From the NCBI RefSeq assembly GCF_014644415.1, contig NZ_BMKQ01000002.1, positions 62,001-126,000 of the forward strand: DNA of 64,000 nt, given 5' to 3'. This document shows positions 32,748 through 40,243 of this stretch, in pieces. How positions within the stretch are numbered: the first letter of the stretch is position 1; the number at the start of each line of letters is the position of its first letter. Below the pieces are notes generated by a model, which was given only the letters and a program-made list of their open reading frames with translations, was not told the DNA's origin and did no database searches. This DNA comes from Marmoricola endophyticus. Its GTDB lineage: Bacteria; Actinomycetota; Actinomycetes; Propionibacteriales; Nocardioidaceae. A program made the translations under genes and the position numbers.

Positions 32748-33512
32748 ATGGCCAACACAGGGCGCTACGAGGGACGAGTGGTCATCGTGACCGGGGCGGC
32801 GCAGGGCATCGGCGCCGGCACCGCCAAGCGCTTCGCCGAGGAGGGCGCCGCCGTCGCGGTGCTGGACCTCGACGAGGGCAGGGCCGCCGAGACCGCCGCC
32901 GGACTGGGGGCGACCAAGGCGGTCGGCATCGGCTGCAACGTCACCGACAAGGCCTCCGTCGACGCTGCCGTCGAGCGCACGGTCTCCGAGCTCGGCGGCC
33001 TGCACGTGCTGGTCAACAACGCCGGCATCACCCAGGACGCGATGCTGTTCAAGATGACCGAGGACCAGTGGGACGCCGTGCTCGGTGTCCACCTCAAGGG
33101 CTCGTTCCTGATGAGCCAGGCGGCGCAGAAGGTCTTCGTCGACCAGAAGTACGGCAAGATCCTCAACACCTCCAGCACCTCGGCGAACGGCAACCGCGGC
33201 CAGGCCAACTACTCCGCCGCCAAGGCCGGACTGCAGGGCTTCACCCGGACGCTCGCCCTCGAGCTGGGTCGCTACGGCATCAACGTCAACGCGATCGCGC
33301 CGGGCTTCATCGAGACCGAGATGACCGACGAGACCGCCAAGCGGGTCGGGATGAGCGTCGAGGACTTCCGTGCGGCCGCCGGCGACCGCAACCCGATCAA
33401 GCGCACCGGCAAGCCCGAGGACATCGCGGCCGCGGCGGCGTTCCTGTGCAGCGACGAGGCGTCGTACATCACCGGCCAGATCCTGTACGTCGACGGCGGC
33501 GCCAAGATCTGA
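32748..33512 (+). CDS. Short-chain dehydrogenase/reductase (FabG-like)
   Basis: 254 residues. NAD(P)-binding TGAAQGIGAG, NNAG in LVNNAGITQD, catalytic Ser, Tyr and Lys in NTSSTSANGNRGQANYSAAK, and the C-terminal PGFIETEM. It most resembles 3-oxoacyl-ACP reductases. ATG 32748 has TAAGGAG 9 nt upstream. The substrate cannot be stated; FabG is the default assignment. Confidence 0.88.
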   Translation: MANTGRYEGRVVIVTGAAQGIGAGTAKRFAEEGAAVAVLDLDEGRAAETAAGLGATKAVGIGCNVTDKASVDAAVERTVSELGGLHVLVNNAGITQDAMLFKMTEDQWDAVLGVHLKGSFLMSQAAQKVFVDQKYGKILNTSSTSANGNRGQANYSAAKAGLQGFTRTLALELGRYGINVNAIAPGFIETEMTDETAKRVGMSVEDFRAAAGDRNPIKRTGKPEDIAAAAAFLCSDEASYITGQILYVDGGAKI

Positions 33513-33607
33513 CCACGGACCTCTCCACCAGGCTGGGCCCCGTCGGGTCGGCGACACGCTCGCCGCCCGGTGGGGCCTCGTCGGTTGCGGGGACCGCGTC
33601 CCTCATC

Positions 33608-34633
33608 ATGGTCGGCATGTCTCACCCCCGCCTGCTCGCGCCCGCCCTCGTCGTCGCCCTCGCCCTGGGGGTGAGTGCCTGCGGCAAGGACGAGAAGCAG
33701 GCGGCCCCCGAGCCCTCCTCCTCGGCGACGCCCACGGCACCCGCCAAGCAGTACTGGCCCCTGACCGGGCAGGAGATCACCGGCGCGCTGCCCACGCACC
33801 CGCCGGTCGCGGTCAAGATCGACAACACCGAGAGCTCGCAGCCGCAGATCGGGCTGAACAAGGCCGACCTGATCACCGAGGAGCTGGTCGAGGGTGGGAT
33901 GACCCGCCTCGCGGTCTTCTTCGACACCACGATCCCGCGGCTGGTCGGACCGGTGCGCTCGATGCGCGCCTCCGACATCGGTCTGGTCAAGCCGGTGAAG
34001 GGCGTCGTGGTCACCTCCGGCGCCGCGCCGGCCACCATCTCCCGGCTCAAGCAGGCGAAGGTGAACTTCAAGTCCAACGACGCCGGGAACGCCAAGGGCT
34101 TCTACCGCGCCGGCGACCGCACGGCGCCGTACAACCTGATGATGCGGCTGCCCGATCTGGTGAGGACCCTGGCCAAGCCGACCGCGCTGTCGCAGCCGTA
34201 CCTGCCCTGGTCGAACCCGGCGAGCTTCGCGGGCACGGCGCCGGCGACGAGCGTGTCCGCGCAGTTCGGCGGGTCGCACACGACGCGGTGGGCCCTGCGC
34301 GGCCAGAAGTACGTCAACACCAACTCCAACGCCGCTGCCGGCACGGGTTTCAAGGCCGACACGATCGTGGTGGTCCGGGTGACCACCAAGGACGCGGGCT
34401 ACCGGGACCCCGCGGGCAACTACGTGCCCGAGTCGGTCACCACCGGCGGCGGCAACGCGGCGGTCTTCCACGGCGGCAAGGCCCTCGTCGCGACGTGGGC
34501 CAAGAAGTCCCCGACCGCTCCGTTCACCTTCACCGACGCCAAGGGCGCGAAGCTCGGCATCCCCGCCGGGCACACCTTCGTCGAGGTGCTGCCGCGCAAC
34601 GACAAGGGCGGTCGGCTGACCTACTCCGGCTGA
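33608..34633 (+). CDS. DUF3048 lipoprotein
   Basis: 341 residues. Signal peptide with lipobox (LALGVSACGKD), a Ser/Pro linker, then the DUF3048 domain with VAVKIDNTESSQPQIGLNKA, VGPVRSMRASDI and YNLMMRLPDL. Actinobacterial homologues are probably envelope-associated; the biochemical role is unknown. ATG 33608 is used; ATG 33617 would give a more usual signal peptide. It overlaps the convergent tetR-like gene by 13 bases at their ends. Confidence 0.82.
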   Translation: MVGMSHPRLLAPALVVALALGVSACGKDEKQAAPEPSSSATPTAPAKQYWPLTGQEITGALPTHPPVAVKIDNTESSQPQIGLNKADLITEELVEGGMTRLAVFFDTTIPRLVGPVRSMRASDIGLVKPVKGVVVTSGAAPATISRLKQAKVNFKSNDAGNAKGFYRAGDRTAPYNLMMRLPDLVRTLAKPTALSQPYLPWSNPASFAGTAPATSVSAQFGGSHTTRWALRGQKYVNTNSNAAAGTGFKADTIVVVRVTTKDAGYRDPAGNYVPESVTTGGGNAAVFHGGKALVATWAKKSPTAPFTFTDAKGAKLGIPAGHTFVEVLPRNDKGGRLTYSG

Positions 34634-35334
34634 GCCTCGGGGCCGTCCGCGCGGGCGAGGTCGTACGGGTCGGGCACGTGCAGGCCCTGCTCGCTCAGCG
34701 TGGCGAGCCCGGTGAGGATGAACCCGATCGCCGACTCCACCCGGGCCGCGGCCAGCGCCTGGTCCTCGGCCTGGCTCACGCTCTCGCCCGCCGAGGTCAT
34801 CGCGCCGAAGAAGATCCGGCTGAACGTCTCCACCATCGCGTCGTCGAGCTCGGTGAGGGAGGACTCGAGGACGCCGCGGACGGCTTCGAGGACGATGCCG
34901 AACGCCGAGGCCTCCTCCCGCTCCCGGAACCGCTCCCAGCCCAGGACGGCGGGCCCCTGCTGGACGACGACGCGGGAGTACGCCGGGTCGCGGACCTCCT
35001 CGAGGAAGGCACGCAGCCCGTGTCGGGCCCGGTCGAAGGGGTCGGTGTCCGTGCGCAGGGCCTCGAGGATCCTGACCTTGGCCCGCTCCTCGACCGACTC
35101 GAAGACCGACTCGAAGAGCGCCTGCTTGCCGGAGAAGTGGTGGTAGAGCGCGCCCTTCGTGACCTCGGCCCGGGCCACGACGGCATCGAGGCTGGTGCCG
35201 GCGTACCCCTGCGCGGTGAACAGCTCCTCGCCCGCGGCGATCAGCGCGCGACGCGTGCTCCCGGACGAGAAGCGCTGCCGTCGGGTGCCCGACTTGGCCA
35301 CCTCGAGCAGCTTCTCGGTCGGACGACGGGGCAT
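34621..35334 (-). CDS. TetR-family transcriptional regulator
   Basis: 237 residues from ATG 35334. The HTH is TSLDAVVARAEVTKGALYHH with FSGKQALFESVFE after it, the standard TetR form. The C-terminal ligand domain has QQGPAVLGWERF. It is divergent from the 213-aa gene at 35477, and a 26-bp palindrome lies between them, so it probably represses that gene or itself. The ligand is unknown. Confidence 0.88.
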   Translation of the reverse strand: MPRRPTEKLLEVAKSGTRRQRFSSGSTRRALIAAGEELFTAQGYAGTSLDAVVARAEVTKGALYHHFSGKQALFESVFESVEERAKVRILEALRTDTDPFDRARHGLRAFLEEVRDPAYSRVVVQQGPAVLGWERFREREEASAFGIVLEAVRGVLESSLTELDDAMVETFSRIFFGAMTSAGESVSQAEDQALAAARVESAIGFILTGLATLSEQGLHVPDPYDLARADGPEAQPE

Positions 35335-35414
35335 CGGGTCAGCATAGGTGCGGCGCGGGCGGGGTGTGGGTGAGGTCACCGCCGAGGTGCTTGGTGGGTC
35401 CGTCGGGCTTCTCC

Positions 35415-35440
35415 ATACTGGGAGTACGTACTGGCGGTAT
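35415..35440. promoter_or_regulatory. 26-bp palindrome, probable TetR-family operator
   Basis: Half-sites ATACTGGGAGTAC and GTACTGGCGGTAT are inverted repeats with only the four inner Ns (TGGG/GGCG) not matching. It lies 80 bases before tetR and 36 bases before the ATG at 35477, placed to control both. Confidence 0.7.
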
Positions 35441-35476
35441 GACAGTGCCGCCGGTCCCTCCCAGAAGGAGCAGACC

Positions 35477-36118
35477 ATGACCTGGAAGGCCTACCACCGC
35501 CGCGCCGAGGTCCTTCGTCAGGTGGCTGCCGCAGTCGACCTGCGCCGCGACGGCACCTTGCCCACGGACGTCCCCGGCGTCGCCGAGACCTTCACCGACG
35601 ACCTGGACCTGATCGGCGCGCTCCACCTGCGCTGGCACCAGCGGCTCGTCGGACAGATCGAGCAGCACCAGCAGCACCACCCGACGGACCTCGAGGCGAG
35701 CGTGCGCGACGGCTGGCTGGCTGCCGCCCGCGCCCTCCCCGGCATCCGGCTCGTCGTCGACGAGGCGATGGCGCACCCGAGCGACGAGCGCACGGCCCGG
35801 GCGCTGGCCCGGGCGACCCTCAAGGAGCGCTCGCAGCTGGCTCTGCTGGCCGGCCTGGCCAGCCCGACCAGCGCCGGCGACGAGCGTGCCGCCGTCGTGG
35901 GCGCGCGAATCGAGCGTGACGCCCGCGAGCTGTGGGCGCCAGGGGCCCCGATGCCCACCGCGCCCGCCGCACCGGCGGCGGCACTGCACCGGCGAGCGGT
36001 CGGTGACGTACCCGACAGGCCGGCGCGGCCGGCCCCCGCCGCCAAATCGGCTCCGGCGAACGTGCCCGCCGGCTCGCCGGCCTTCGCCCGGCGGCTCCGG
36101 GCGGCGCTGTCCGCCTGA
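35477..36118 (+). CDS. Hypothetical protein (213 aa) beside the TetR regulator
   Basis: AAGGAG lies 6 nt before ATG 35477. Residues 1-150 are mostly helical with no membrane segment (MTWKAYHRRAEVLRQVAAAV, then LIGALHLRWHQRLVGQIEQH), and the tail from about 155 is Ala/Pro-rich and probably disordered. The palindromic operator upstream suggests control by the neighbouring TetR protein. No family is recognised. Confidence 0.75.
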   Translation: MTWKAYHRRAEVLRQVAAAVDLRRDGTLPTDVPGVAETFTDDLDLIGALHLRWHQRLVGQIEQHQQHHPTDLEASVRDGWLAAARALPGIRLVVDEAMAHPSDERTARALARATLKERSQLALLAGLASPTSAGDERAAVVGARIERDARELWAPGAPMPTAPAAPAAALHRRAVGDVPDRPARPAPAAKSAPANVPAGSPAFARRLRAALSA

Positions 36119-36160
36119 GTCCGGTCGAGGTGCGCGCCGTGACGCCGCGCGCCTGAGACG

Positions 36161-36754
36161 ATGACCGGCATGGAGCCGATCGACCTGGGGGCGGCGAGCC
36201 TCGAGCCGCTCGCCGGGCGGCTGCTGGTGGCCTCGCCCTCGCTGGTCGACCCGAACTTCGCCCGCACCGTCGTGCTGCTGCTCGACGTCGACGACGACGG
36301 CGTGCTCGGGGTGGTGGTCAACCGCGCGGGCCACCTGCCCGTGGCCGACGTGCTCGAGCCGTGGGCCGACGTCGTGGTCGCACCGCCGGTCCTGCTCCCG
36401 GGCGGTCCGGTGGGGACCGACTCCGCGCTGGCGATCGCCACGCTGCGGACCGGGGTCGGGGAGCCGCTCGGCTGGCGGCGGCTGTACGACGACGTCGGTC
36501 TGCTGGACCTCGACAGCCCGCGCGAGCTGGTCACCCCGGCGCTGGACCGCGTGCGCGTCTTCGCGGGCTACGCCGGGTGGTCCCTCGGCCAGCTGGAGGA
36601 CGAGCTCGCCGAGGGCGCGTGGTACGTCCTCGAGGGCGATCCCGGTGACGCGTTCGCGCTCGATCCCGCCACGGTGCGCGCCACGGTGCTGCGCCGCCAG
36701 CCCGAGCCGCTGAGCTGGCTGGCGTCGTACCCCGAGGACCCGACGCAGAACTGA
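36161..36754 (+). CDS. YqgE/AlgH family protein
   Basis: 197 residues. The start and core (GRLLVASPSLVDPNFARTVV, VLGVVVNRAG, LPGGPVGTD, RVFAGYAGWSLGQLEDELAE, GAWYVLEGDP) are characteristic of the YqgE family. The biochemical role is unknown; it is widespread in bacteria. ATG 36161 or 36170 could start it. The DUF3039 gene follows. Confidence 0.9.
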   Translation: MTGMEPIDLGAASLEPLAGRLLVASPSLVDPNFARTVVLLLDVDDDGVLGVVVNRAGHLPVADVLEPWADVVVAPPVLLPGGPVGTDSALAIATLRTGVGEPLGWRRLYDDVGLLDLDSPRELVTPALDRVRVFAGYAGWSLGQLEDELAEGAWYVLEGDPGDAFALDPATVRATVLRRQPEPLSWLASYPEDPTQN

Positions 36755-36785
36755 CCGTGGCCCCGGCTCCCTGACGTCGCGGCGT

Positions 36786-36791
36786 TAGGGT
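36786..36791 (+). promoter_or_regulatory. -10 hexamer TAGGGT, 6 nt before the DUF3039 gene
   Basis: It ends 6 nt before GTG 36798 and no ribosome site intervenes, indicating a leaderless mRNA. Confidence 0.5.
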
Positions 36792-36797
36792 GGCGCG

Positions 36798-37040
36798 GTG
36801 ACCCAGCAGACCGGCAGCGATGTCCTCGAGGACCGGCGCACCGTCCCGACCGAGGACGGCGACCACGAGCGGTTCTCGCACTTCGTCCCGAAGGACAAGC
36901 TGATGGACGCGATGGTCAACGGGACGCCCGTCGTCGCGCTGTGCGGCAAGGTCTGGATCCCTGCGCGCGACCCCGAGCGCTACCCGACGTGCCCGACCTG
37001 CCAGGAGATCTGGGAGAGCCTCAAGGAGGGTGACGAGTGA
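36798..37040 (+). CDS. DUF3039 protein
   Basis: 80 residues: an acidic N-terminus, then HFVPKDKLMDAMVNGTPVVA, a CGKVWIP segment and a CPTCQEIW knuckle, which make a small zinc-binding site. The family is found in actinobacteria next to a helicase gene, as here. GTG 36798 is probably translated from a leaderless message. Function is unknown. Confidence 0.85.
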   Translation: MTQQTGSDVLEDRRTVPTEDGDHERFSHFVPKDKLMDAMVNGTPVVALCGKVWIPARDPERYPTCPTCQEIWESLKEGDE

Positions 37041-37080
37041 CCCTGCGGGAGCCCGCACCGACCCCCACCCGCCGCGCCGC

Positions 37081-38886
37081 GTGACCCGCGAGGACCCACC
37101 CGCTCCCGTCGACCTCTCCCCGGCCTGGCCCGCTCGCGCCGCCTGGGGGACCGCGACGAGACTGCGTGCCTGGCAGAGCGCCGCGCTCGAGCAGTACTTC
37201 TCCGACGAGCCGCAGGACTTCCTGGCCGTCGCCACCCCGGGCGCGGGGAAGACCACCTTCGCGCTGACGGTCGCCTCCGAGCTGCTCGCCCGGCGGGTGG
37301 TGGACCGGATCACCGTCGTCGCGCCCACCGAGCACCTCAAGACCCAGTGGGCCGAGGCCGCCGAGAAGGTCGGCATCCCGCTCGACCCGTCGTACGCCGG
37401 TCGTGCCGGCAAGACCTCCACCGACTACGTCGGTGTGGCGGTGACGTACGCCGGCGTCGCGGTGAACCCGCTGGCCCACCGGATCCGTACGGAACGCTGG
37501 CGCACCCTGGTCATCCTCGACGAGGTGCACCACGCCGGGGACGCGATGAGCTGGGGCGAGGCGGTGCACGAGGCGTTCGACCCGGCCGCCCGTCGGCTCG
37601 CCCTGACCGGGACGCCGTTCCGCTCCGACGTGAACCCGATCCCGTTCGTCCGCTACGAGGACGGGCCCGACGGCGTCCCGCGCAGCGCCGCCGACTACAC
37701 GTACGGCTACGCCCACGCGCTCGCCGACCACGTGGTGCGGCCGGTCCTCTTCCTCGCCTACTCCGGCGAGATGGCCTGGCGCACCCGCGCCGGCGACGAG
37801 GTGTCCGCGAGGCTGGGCGAGCCGCTGACCACGGACCTCACCGCGCAGGCGCTGCGTACGGCGCTGGACCCCCGAGGGTCCTGGATCCCGTCGGTGCTGC
37901 AGGCCGCGGACCGCCGACTCTCGGAGGTGCGCCGCCACGTCCCGGACGCCGGCGGGCTCGTGATCGCCGGAGACCAGGACTCGGCGCGCGCGTACGCCGC
38001 CCTCCTGGCCCAGGTCGCGGGGGAGAAGCCGGTCGTCGTGCTTTCGGACGAGAAGTCCTCCTCCAAGCGGATCGCCGACTTCGCCGCCGGCGAGCAGCGC
38101 TGGATGGTCGCGGTCCGGATGGTCTCGGAGGGGGTGGACGTCCCGCGCCTGGCGGTCGGGGTGTACGCCACCACCATCTCGACGCCGCTCTTCTTCGCCC
38201 AGGCGGTGGGGCGCTTCGTCCGCGCCCGCTCGCGCGGCGAGACCGCGTCGGTGTTCGTGCCGTCGGTGCCGGCCCTCCTCGGCTTCGCCTCCGAGCTGGA
38301 GCTGGAGCGCGACCACGTGCTCGGCCGGACCATCAGCGACGAGGACGACATCTTCGCGGCCGAGGACGAGCTGCTCGCCCGCGCCCAGCAGACGCAGGAC
38401 GAGGTCACCGACGACGCGCTGCCGTTCGAGGCGCTGAACTCCCAGGCGCGCTTCGACCGTGTGCTCTACGACGGGGGCGAGTTCGGGCACGCCGGGGAGG
38501 TGCACGTCGGCTCGGAGGAGGAGATGGACTTCCTCGGCATCCCCGGCCTGCTCGAGCCCGACCAGATGCGCTCGCTGCTCCAGCAGCGCCAGTCCGACCG
38601 GGCGAGGTCCCAGCAGGCACGGGACCGGGCGGCGGCCAAGGAACGTGCCGAGCGGGGCGAGCCCGAGCCCGTCGCCGAGGTCAGCACCCACGAGCGGCTG
38701 GCCGTCCTGCGGCGCGAGCTCAACGGCCTGGTCGCCGCCTGGCACCACCGCACGGACCAGCCGCACGGCGTGATCCACAACCGGCTGCGGCGCGAGACCG
38801 GCGGACCGGCCGCCTCGGTCGCGACCGCCGAGGAGCTGCACGCGCGCATCGACAAGCTCCGGGACTGGGCGCAGGCGGCGTCCTGA
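37081..38886 (+). CDS. DEAD/DEAH-box superfamily II helicase
   Basis: 601 residues. Walker A ATPGAGKTT (51-59), motif II LDEVHH, motif III LTGTPFRS, motif VI QAVGRFVRARSRGE. The C-terminal part has a long basic and coiled region (RQSDRARSQQARDRAAAKER). The family is common in actinobacteria; the substrate is unknown. GTG 37081 fits family N-termini better than GTG 37030, which overlaps the DUF3039 stop and has no well-spaced ribosome site. Cotranscription with DUF3039 is likely. Confidence 0.85.
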   Translation: MTREDPPAPVDLSPAWPARAAWGTATRLRAWQSAALEQYFSDEPQDFLAVATPGAGKTTFALTVASELLARRVVDRITVVAPTEHLKTQWAEAAEKVGIPLDPSYAGRAGKTSTDYVGVAVTYAGVAVNPLAHRIRTERWRTLVILDEVHHAGDAMSWGEAVHEAFDPAARRLALTGTPFRSDVNPIPFVRYEDGPDGVPRSAADYTYGYAHALADHVVRPVLFLAYSGEMAWRTRAGDEVSARLGEPLTTDLTAQALRTALDPRGSWIPSVLQAADRRLSEVRRHVPDAGGLVIAGDQDSARAYAALLAQVAGEKPVVVLSDEKSSSKRIADFAAGEQRWMVAVRMVSEGVDVPRLAVGVYATTISTPLFFAQAVGRFVRARSRGETASVFVPSVPALLGFASELELERDHVLGRTISDEDDIFAAEDELLARAQQTQDEVTDDALPFEALNSQARFDRVLYDGGEFGHAGEVHVGSEEEMDFLGIPGLLEPDQMRSLLQQRQSDRARSQQARDRAAAKERAERGEPEPVAEVSTHERLAVLRRELNGLVAAWHHRTDQPHGVIHNRLRRETGGPAASVATAEELHARIDKLRDWAQAAS

Positions 38887-38952
38887 GCAGCGACGAAGGA
38901 GCGCGTCGAAGGGAGGCCTGAGCGGTCCGTCGCGGTGGCAGACTCTCCCGCC

Positions 38953-39654
38953 GTGAGCGAGATCGGCGAGCGTCCCCCGCTTCCTCCAGCCGGCTGGTAC
39001 GCCGACCCGCAGGCGCCCACCGGTCCTACCGGGCGCCGCTACTGGGACGGCACCGGCTGGACCGGGCACGTCGTCGCCGACCCCGTCGCCGCGGTCCCGC
39101 TCAAGGCCGAGACCACACCCGACGGTCAGCAGCTGGCCCGTTGGGGGAGGCGGCTGGCGGCGTACGCCGTCGATGCGGCGATCACGTGGGCTCTCGCCGC
39201 CGTGCTCGGCTTCCCGCTGCTGCGCAGCATGATCGAGGAGTACGTCGACCTCTTCCGTCGCTCGGTGGACGCCGCGGAGTCCGGCGGGCGACCGCCGGGC
39301 CAGCTGGACATCTACCGGGAGGTCTACCCCGAGCTGCTCGGGTACGCCGCGATCGCGCTCGTCGTCGTGCTCGTCTACCACTCGTTCTCGCTGCGCGCGT
39401 GGTCCGCGACGCCGGGCAAGCTGCTGCTCGGACTCCGCGTACGCCCGCTCGAGGGGCCCGGACGGCTGTCGTGGTCGATGATCGCGCGCCGGGTCGGGTC
39501 CACCTGGGTGCTCGGCATCGTCGTGGGCACCGTCCCGGTCGTGGGGTCCCTGGGCGGGCTCTACCTGTGGCTGGACGGGTTGTGGCCGCTGTGGGACCAG
39601 CAGCGACGTGCCCTGCACGACAAGGTCGCCGGGACGGCCGTCGTACGGGTCTGA
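38953..39654 (+). CDS. DUF2510 and RDD-domain membrane protein
   Basis: 233 residues. N-terminal PPAGWYADPQAPTGPTGRRY and the WDGTGW element form a DUF2510 domain, followed by an RDD domain with membrane segments near 65-85, 130-155 and 180-215. RDD proteins may move ions or osmolytes, but this is unsettled. GTG 38953 is chosen over GTG 38935. The helicase gene ends 66 nt upstream. Confidence 0.82.
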   Translation: MSEIGERPPLPPAGWYADPQAPTGPTGRRYWDGTGWTGHVVADPVAAVPLKAETTPDGQQLARWGRRLAAYAVDAAITWALAAVLGFPLLRSMIEEYVDLFRRSVDAAESGGRPPGQLDIYREVYPELLGYAAIALVVVLVYHSFSLRAWSATPGKLLLGLRVRPLEGPGRLSWSMIARRVGSTWVLGIVVGTVPVVGSLGGLYLWLDGLWPLWDQQRRALHDKVAGTAVVRV

Positions 39655-39667
39655 CTCGGGTCCCGTC

Positions 39668-40150
39668 TCAGCCGCGAGCGCCCTGCGAGCGCCAGTAGGC
39701 GTTCAGCGCACCGTTGGTCTTCACGAACCACACGATCGCGCCGACGAAGAAGAACCAGCCCAGCAGCAGCGCCCACAGGCCGGTGACCGCGCTCACCGGC
39801 TCGCGCATGCCCTTGCGGCGGTACATCGCGCCGACGTCGTTCGGCGTCAGGAACGCCATGACGATCGAGATCAGGATGCCGAGCACCAGGGCGATCGCCG
39901 GCTCGGTGCCCTGCCCGGTGTGCCGCTTCATCTCGTCGTGGGTGACGTAGTACCAGTACCAGGTGTAGAAGCCGAGCGTCACGATCGTCAGCAGGATGCA
40001 CACGCCCGTGCTGCGGACCGTGCCGATCGGGCCGTCGGCGACCGGGGCGCCGGGCGGCGGGAAGGTCGCGGGCACCTGGCCGGCGTACGACGGAGGTGGC
40101 GGCGAGACGTACGGCGAGGTGGGTGCGGGCGGCTGCTGCTCGTCGGTCAT
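39668..40150 (-). CDS. DUF4234 membrane protein
   Basis: 160 residues. Pro-rich cytoplasmic head (PPAPTSPYVSPPPPSY), then a conserved TLGFYTWYWYYVTHDEMKRH, and about three membrane segments. The LGFYxWYWxYxxHxE pattern is the DUF4234 signature. ATG 40150. It converges on the RDD gene with 13 nt between stops. Function is unknown. Confidence 0.85.
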   Translation of the reverse strand: MTDEQQPPAPTSPYVSPPPPSYAGQVPATFPPPGAPVADGPIGTVRSTGVCILLTIVTLGFYTWYWYYVTHDEMKRHTGQGTEPAIALVLGILISIVMAFLTPNDVGAMYRRKGMREPVSAVTGLWALLLGWFFFVGAIVWFVKTNGALNAYWRSQGARG

Positions 40151-40243
40151 GTCGCTCCAGTGGGTGAGGCGGACGGTGCGAGTGAAGAGTAGGTGTCCCC
40201 GCCGGCGACTCGCAGGGTCTTCGCCGATCGCGAGCCGATCGGC

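Noticed and set aside
37021-39618. 865-codon open frame on the minus strand opposite the helicase and RDD genes
   Set aside because: It is antisense to well-supported genes. High GC removes stop codons from such frames, and the product is a repetitive Arg/Gly/His-rich string with no domain.
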